A DNA stretch of 64,000 bases from Methanomassiliicoccus sp. (GTDB lineage Archaea; Thermoplasmatota; Thermoplasmata; Methanomassiliicoccales; Methanomassiliicoccaceae). Shown here piece by piece: positions 60,645-64,000 of the stretch. A program made the translations under genes and the position numbers. The DNA lies in assembly GCA_033485155.1 (NCBI GenBank), contig JAWQJJ010000011.1, positions 28,627 through 92,626 of the forward strand, written 5' to 3'. Below the pieces are notes generated by a model, which did no database searches, was not told where the DNA came from, and saw only the letters and a list, made by a program, of their open reading frames with translations. Position 1 is the stretch's first letter. Each line of letters opens with the position of its first letter.

Positions 60645-62404
60645 GCCACGTCTTCCCTCCTCAGCCCGCCCAACTGGGAATCGAATATCTCCCGGTACAG
60701 CGGACTGGTGACCATCAGCTGCTTGTGGCTTCCCTCGGCTACGATCTTGCCCCCATCGATGAGGACGATCCGGTCGGCGGTCAGCACGGTGCTGATGCGC
60801 TGTGCTATGATCAGCTTGGTCGTTCCCGCGAGCTTGCTATCCATGGCGCCCTGGATCCGGGACTCGGTGGCGACGTCCACCGCACTGGTGCTGTCGTCGA
60901 GAATGAGCACCCTGGGCTGGGTGACCACCGCCCGGGCGATGGAGAGCCGTTGCCGCTGTCCACCGGAGAAGTTCGCCCCTAGCCGGGCGACCTTCGCATC
61001 ATAGCCTTCGGGGATGGCGGAGATGAAGCCGTGGGCGTCAGAAACCTTGGCAGCATCCATCGCTTCGTCCATGGATGCCTCGGGCCGGCCGAAGTTGATG
61101 TTTCCTCCTACGGTCCCGCTGAACAGCACGGCCTTCTGGAGGGCGGTGACCACGATCTCCCTCAGCTGCTCTTGGGGAAAGTCCCGTACGTCGATACCGT
61201 CGATGGTCACCCGGCCCGAAGTCACGTCGTAGAACCGAGGCAGCAGATTGATCAGAGTGGTCTTCCCCGCCCCGGTGGAACCCAGAAGAGCGACGGTCTC
61301 TCCAGGCTCGATGATCAGGTTAATCCCCTCGAGATTGGACGTGCCGTCCCCGGAGTAGGAGAAGGACACGTCCTCGAACGCCACTCGGCCCTGTATCCTG
61401 CTGATCTCGATGGGCTTGGCATCGTCCTTGTCCTTGACGTCGGCCGGAGTGTCGAGTATTTGCGCTAGACGCGCCGCTGAGGCCTCGGCCGCGGTGATCT
61501 GGGGGAAGACCACCGACAGAACGATCATCTGGCCAAGGATGATCATGATGTATTGGCTGAAGGCCACCAGCTCGCCTACTTGGACCCTTCCTGCGAGGAC
61601 GTCGGCCCCTCCGAACCAAATGGCCAGGCCGTTGGCCACTCCCAGAATGAGGAACACCGACGGGATGATAATCGCTGTGTTCCTCATGGGAGCGGTGGAC
61701 GCCTCCTGAAGGGCAGTGTTAGCCCTGTCGAATCGCTCCCTCTCGTAATCTTGCCGGACAAAGGATTTGACCACCCTGATGCCGGCGAAGTCCTCCTGCA
61801 ACGTCCGGTTCAGCTCGCCGACCCGCTGTTGGCGAACCTTGTATAGCTTCTGCAACACGATGGCGACTCCTCCCAGGACGACCGCGGTCGCCGGGATCAC
61901 GACGACGAGTATCCAGACCAGAGACGGGCTGCCCAAGAGAACAAGTATGAGGGCGACAACGATCATGAAGGCTGAGTACAGAAGGAACCGAACACTGAGC
62001 TGCACGGCCTGATTTATTTGGGAGATATCGTTGGTGAGGCGAGCCAGCATCTCCCCGATGGGGATCCCGTCGAGGTTCTTGAACGAGAGGCTCTGGACCC
62101 TCTCATATGTGCGGGTTCGGAGAAAGTTGCCGGTGCCCTCGGCGAAAAGGACGGCGTAAGTGAGGGTCATGAACAAGCAGAACCCAGCCAGGCCGGCGAA
62201 GAGAAGCATGAGGAGAGACGAGTCCACCACGGCACCTAGGTTGTTCTGGTAGATGCCCAGGTTGATTATCCTGGAAACCTGGGTGGGTATGAGCAGTATG
62301 AACGTGGCTGCCGCGAGGGCGAACAGCTGGGAGATCACCAGAGATGGCCAGGCCCCTCGGTATATTCTCATCATCCGCCTGAGGTTCGGAAAGAAATCCA
62401 CCAT
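60641..62404 (-). CDS. ABC exporter half-transporter, degenerate-site subunit
   Basis: The 587-residue half-transporter has six membrane helices and an ATPase domain with Walker A LGSTGAGKTT, signature NFSGGQRQRL and Walker B VLILDDSTSAVD, where Asp replaces the catalytic Glu. The switch position is Gln in LIIAQRIST. These changes are typical of the non-catalytic partner in heterodimeric exporters such as TM287/288. It is the first gene of an operon including its partner, the 176-residue protein and possibly PPK2. The ATG lies after an AT-poor leader with no clear ribosome site. Confidence 0.94.
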   Translation of the reverse strand: MVDFFPNLRRMMRIYRGAWPSLVISQLFALAAATFILLIPTQVSRIINLGIYQNNLGAVVDSSLLMLLFAGLAGFCLFMTLTYAVLFAEGTGNFLRTRTYERVQSLSFKNLDGIPIGEMLARLTNDISQINQAVQLSVRFLLYSAFMIVVALILVLLGSPSLVWILVVVIPATAVVLGGVAIVLQKLYKVRQQRVGELNRTLQEDFAGIRVVKSFVRQDYERERFDRANTALQEASTAPMRNTAIIIPSVFLILGVANGLAIWFGGADVLAGRVQVGELVAFSQYIMIILGQMIVLSVVFPQITAAEASAARLAQILDTPADVKDKDDAKPIEISRIQGRVAFEDVSFSYSGDGTSNLEGINLIIEPGETVALLGSTGAGKTTLINLLPRFYDVTSGRVTIDGIDVRDFPQEQLREIVVTALQKAVLFSGTVGGNINFGRPEASMDEAMDAAKVSDAHGFISAIPEGYDAKVARLGANFSGGQRQRLSIARAVVTQPRVLILDDSTSAVDVATESRIQGAMDSKLAGTTKLIIAQRISTVLTADRIVLIDGGKIVAEGSHKQLMVTSPLYREIFDSQLGGLRREDVA

Positions 62405-62862
62405 GCCGGTCCACGCTCCGGGCGATGCCGCTTACCTTGCTCATCTACTCTATTCTCGCCCTATATAACCGTTGTTCGGACTATCGACCCTTTCCTATTA
62501 GGGCCTGGGTGTCCCCCTTAGCCTGTCCGGATCCGCGCATAATCGGGCAGATGATGGTACCCGCATGAGGCCCTAAGCCTGCCAGCTGATCATTGTGACC
62601 TTAGCACTAGTCCATGGGGTTGATCCATGCTGGCAATTAAAAATAGGCACTATTAAAATTGGCGGGTGTCGGAGGTACATTTGATAGGTCTCAACTTTGG
62701 TTCCGCAGAACTAGTTCCCCAGGCGCTGATAAGATGGGCATATCGTTAGCTGGAGAGGCGGGAGCAGAGGCTCGATAGTATGAGTTTTACTGATATCTGA
62801 GTTGATAATAAGAGAACCCACGGCACAATTGTTTTAAGCTGATGCGTGGGTCATTTAATTTG

Positions 62863-62952
62863 AAGGGAAGCCCCAGTCATTAACCTTCCGAGACATGTGA
62901 ATCCTCCAAAATGTCTAGCGAACGGGTGCCAAACCTCCTAGGGGCTTCCCTT
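62863..62952 (+). ncRNA. Candidate structured RNA, locus B
   Basis: AAGGGAAGCCCC (62863-62874) and GGGGCTTCCCTT (62941-62952) form a perfect 12-bp stem around 66 nt. The interior GACAT/ATGTC helix has a loop containing AATCCTCC. The closing stem and a TGTG(T)AATCC motif are shared with locus A. A TATA-like TTTTAA at 62832-62837 is centred about 28 bp before the stem, so a plus-strand transcript is inferred. Confidence 0.6.
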
Positions 62953-63053
62953 GTATTTCTTGACCACATACTCCTGTAGAATTCCTGCTTTCTCCTTTCA
63001 TATTATTATATTTGAAACATTATCTTTATAAATATCGGTAACCCATTCTCATG

Positions 63054-63144
63054 ATGGTAGGAACCCGGTCCTCCACGGCAAAAACCATGACCGGACCCTT
63101 CTCACCTCGATGAACCGACCAACGTCATGGGGGTTTCCTACCAT
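63054..63144 (+). ncRNA. Candidate structured RNA, locus C
   Basis: ATGGTAGGAACCC (63054-63066) pairs with GGGTTTCCTACCAT (63131-63144) with one bulged T. The inner stem CCGGTC/GACCGG (63065-63070 and 63089-63094) and a weaker ATGA/TCAT stem lie inside. TTTATAAAT (63025-63033) is centred 25 bp before the stem. Its stem core GGAA-CCC / GGGTTTCC matches loci A and B loosely; the interior differs. Confidence 0.55.
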
Positions 63145-63187
63145 TCCTTATTCTCATCCCATTATCGAGACATTGAGTAAAAAATGA

Positions 63188-63700
63188 TTAAGTGGTCGGA
63201 GCCAGGTCCATCTGGCTCACGACCGTTGTGATTTGGTCCTTGTTGACCATGCTGTCTATGTCCAGCAACATGATCAGCTTGTCCTTGAGCTTGCAGATCC
63301 CGACGAGGTGGGACGAGTCAAGCGAAACTGACATGGTCTTTGGCGGTGGGGAGATGCTCGAACGGGGGACCCGCATGACGTCCTTCACCGAGTCCACGAT
63401 CATCCCAATCTGGTTGTTCCCAACCTCGGCAATGATGATCCTGGACTGGGATGTGGTGCCCTCCTCTGATAATATGCCGAACCGCTTCTTGAGGTCGATC
63501 ACCGTGGTGATCTGCCCACGCAGGTTCATGACCCCGACGATGTAGTCGGCCATCATCGGCACCTTGGTGATATCCTTCACCTTTCCGATCTCCCGGATCT
63601 GGGAGACCTTCACCCCGAAGGTCTCCTTGCCCAAGATGAAGGAGACGAGCTGCTCCTCGTCCCCATTGAGCTCTACCTTTTCCCTCTTTCTTCTGGCCAA
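63188..63700 (-). CDS. cheW: Chemotaxis coupling protein CheW
   Basis: The 170-residue product has the CheW fold with EEQLVSFILGKETFGVKVSQ, VMNLRGQITTVIDLKKRFGI and a C-terminal GICKLKDKLIMLLDID. It couples receptors to CheA. The start is TTG at 63700, preceded by GGGGCGATACC and lying 11 bp after the receptor stop. The ~90-nt RNAs B and C lie downstream, on the opposite strand. Confidence 0.95.
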   Translation of the reverse strand: MARRKREKVELNGDEEQLVSFILGKETFGVKVSQIREIGKVKDITKVPMMADYIVGVMNLRGQITTVIDLKKRFGILSEEGTTSQSRIIIAEVGNNQIGMIVDSVKDVMRVPRSSISPPPKTMSVSLDSSHLVGICKLKDKLIMLLDIDSMVNKDQITTVVSQMDLAPTT

Positions 63701-63711
63701 GGTATCGCCCC

Positions 63712-64000
63712 TTAGACCGAGGCCTTTATGCCTCTCTTGCCGAGCGCCTCTTTCACCTTCTGGGGAACCTTGGGAGCCTCGCTCCTTCCAGGATGCACTT
63801 TGGCCGCCGGCTTGGTGACCGAACGCTGTGTTGGCACTGGAAGCAGGCTCGTCCCCGTCGTTCCAGAGGATTTCTCATCGATGATGAAGGTCCCTGCCAC
63901 CCGCTGGAGGTTCACGGCCATCTCGCTGAGCGACTGCGCCCTGGCGGTCATGTCCTCCATGCTCGCCGTGAGCTCCTGGGTGGACGACGCCGACTCCTCG
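63712..64000 (-). CDS. Methyl-accepting chemotaxis protein, C-terminal part
   Basis: The last 95 residues of a receptor are visible; the frame runs off the window edge. EESASSTQELTASMEDMTAR, then AQSLSEMAVNLQRVAGTF, are the end of the cytoplasmic signalling coiled coil with methylation-helix character. A flexible tail follows (KSSGTTGTSLLPVPTQRSVT and onward), rich in Lys, Pro and Ser. No C-terminal CheR-docking pentapeptide is visible. The receptor stop is 11 bp before the cheW start, so the two are cotranscribed. Confidence 0.9.
   Translation of the reverse strand, partial: EESASSTQELTASMEDMTARAQSLSEMAVNLQRVAGTFIIDEKSSGTTGTSLLPVPTQRSVTKPAAKVHPGRSEAPKVPQKVKEALGKRGIKASV

Larger units (their letters stand above)
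62405..63187. other. Intergenic region holding two structured RNA candidates
   Basis: About 780 bp without a gene. Loci B (62863-62952) and C (63054-63144) lie 101 bp apart. The stretch 62405-62830 shows nothing else that I can assign. Confidence 0.5.

Noticed and set aside
1..64000. CRISPR arrays, insertion-sequence transposases and rRNA genes
   Set aside because: No regularly spaced repeats, transposase-like proteins with terminal repeats, or rRNA sequences were recognised.

Overview
The window looks like an archaeal chromosome, most likely from a Thermoplasmatota/Methanomassiliicoccales-like euryarchaeote. The evidence is SRP54, TrmY, Lrp-type regulators, a GvpD/KaiC-like ATPase, a DUF362-ferredoxin protein, a tRNA gene without encoded CCA, TATA boxes about 26 bp upstream of many starts with several leaderless genes, and an energy-converting [NiFe] hydrogenase operon in echABCDEF order. 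The taxonomic placement is inference. TAG is a common stop codon here (for example purB, echF, the sulfatase and the CBS-neighbour GYD gene), so nothing visible argues for heavy pyrrolysine recoding.

Layout. 1-13.9 kb is dense housekeeping and regulatory sequence: trmY (cut by the window edge), srp54, an XRE/DUF2178 pair with a perfect 20-bp palindrome, two metallo-beta-lactamase-fold proteins, a coiled-coil protein, two paralogous winged-helix regulators, a double RecA-fold ATPase, an Lrp-type regulator, purB, a flavodoxin, a frameshifted chagasin-like inhibitor and a DUF362-ferredoxin protein. 14-18.6 kb is an integration hotspot: a decayed tyrosine-recombinase fragment, tRNA-Ala(CGC), an integrase whose 3' end overlaps the tRNA, then a TetR-regulated ABC efflux system sharing a bidirectional promoter with two operators. 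18.6-25.3 kb is AT-richer accessory sequence with a beta-helix surface protein, a response-regulator/PAS/kinase hybrid and a DUF3795 protein.

25.6-31.8 kb carries the six-gene Ech hydrogenase operon (minus strand) followed upstream by a second Lrp-type regulator. 32-42 kb is accessory again: zinc-ribbon/transmembrane/extracellular proteins, a voltage-gated K+ channel, a YeiH-family transporter, a BspA-like LRR/FN3 surface protein and several small membrane proteins. 42-57 kb holds a PAS histidine kinase, an arylsulfatase that looks acquired, an acetyltransferase, an FkbM methyltransferase, CBS and GYD proteins facing each other across repeated operator-like sites, a thioredoxin-CcdA fusion, a PAP2 phosphatase, a second beta-helix protein and a nitroreductase. 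57.3-62.4 kb holds PPK2 and a heterodimeric ABC exporter operon. The window ends in cheW and a methyl-accepting chemotaxis protein.

The most interesting non-coding signal is a family of about 90-nt intergenic RNAs at 18864-18957, 62863-62952 and 63054-63144. Their long closing stems share a GGAA(G)CCC / GGG(C/T)TTCC core, and each has a TATA-like box centred 25-29 bp upstream of the stem on the plus strand. I do not recognise this family.
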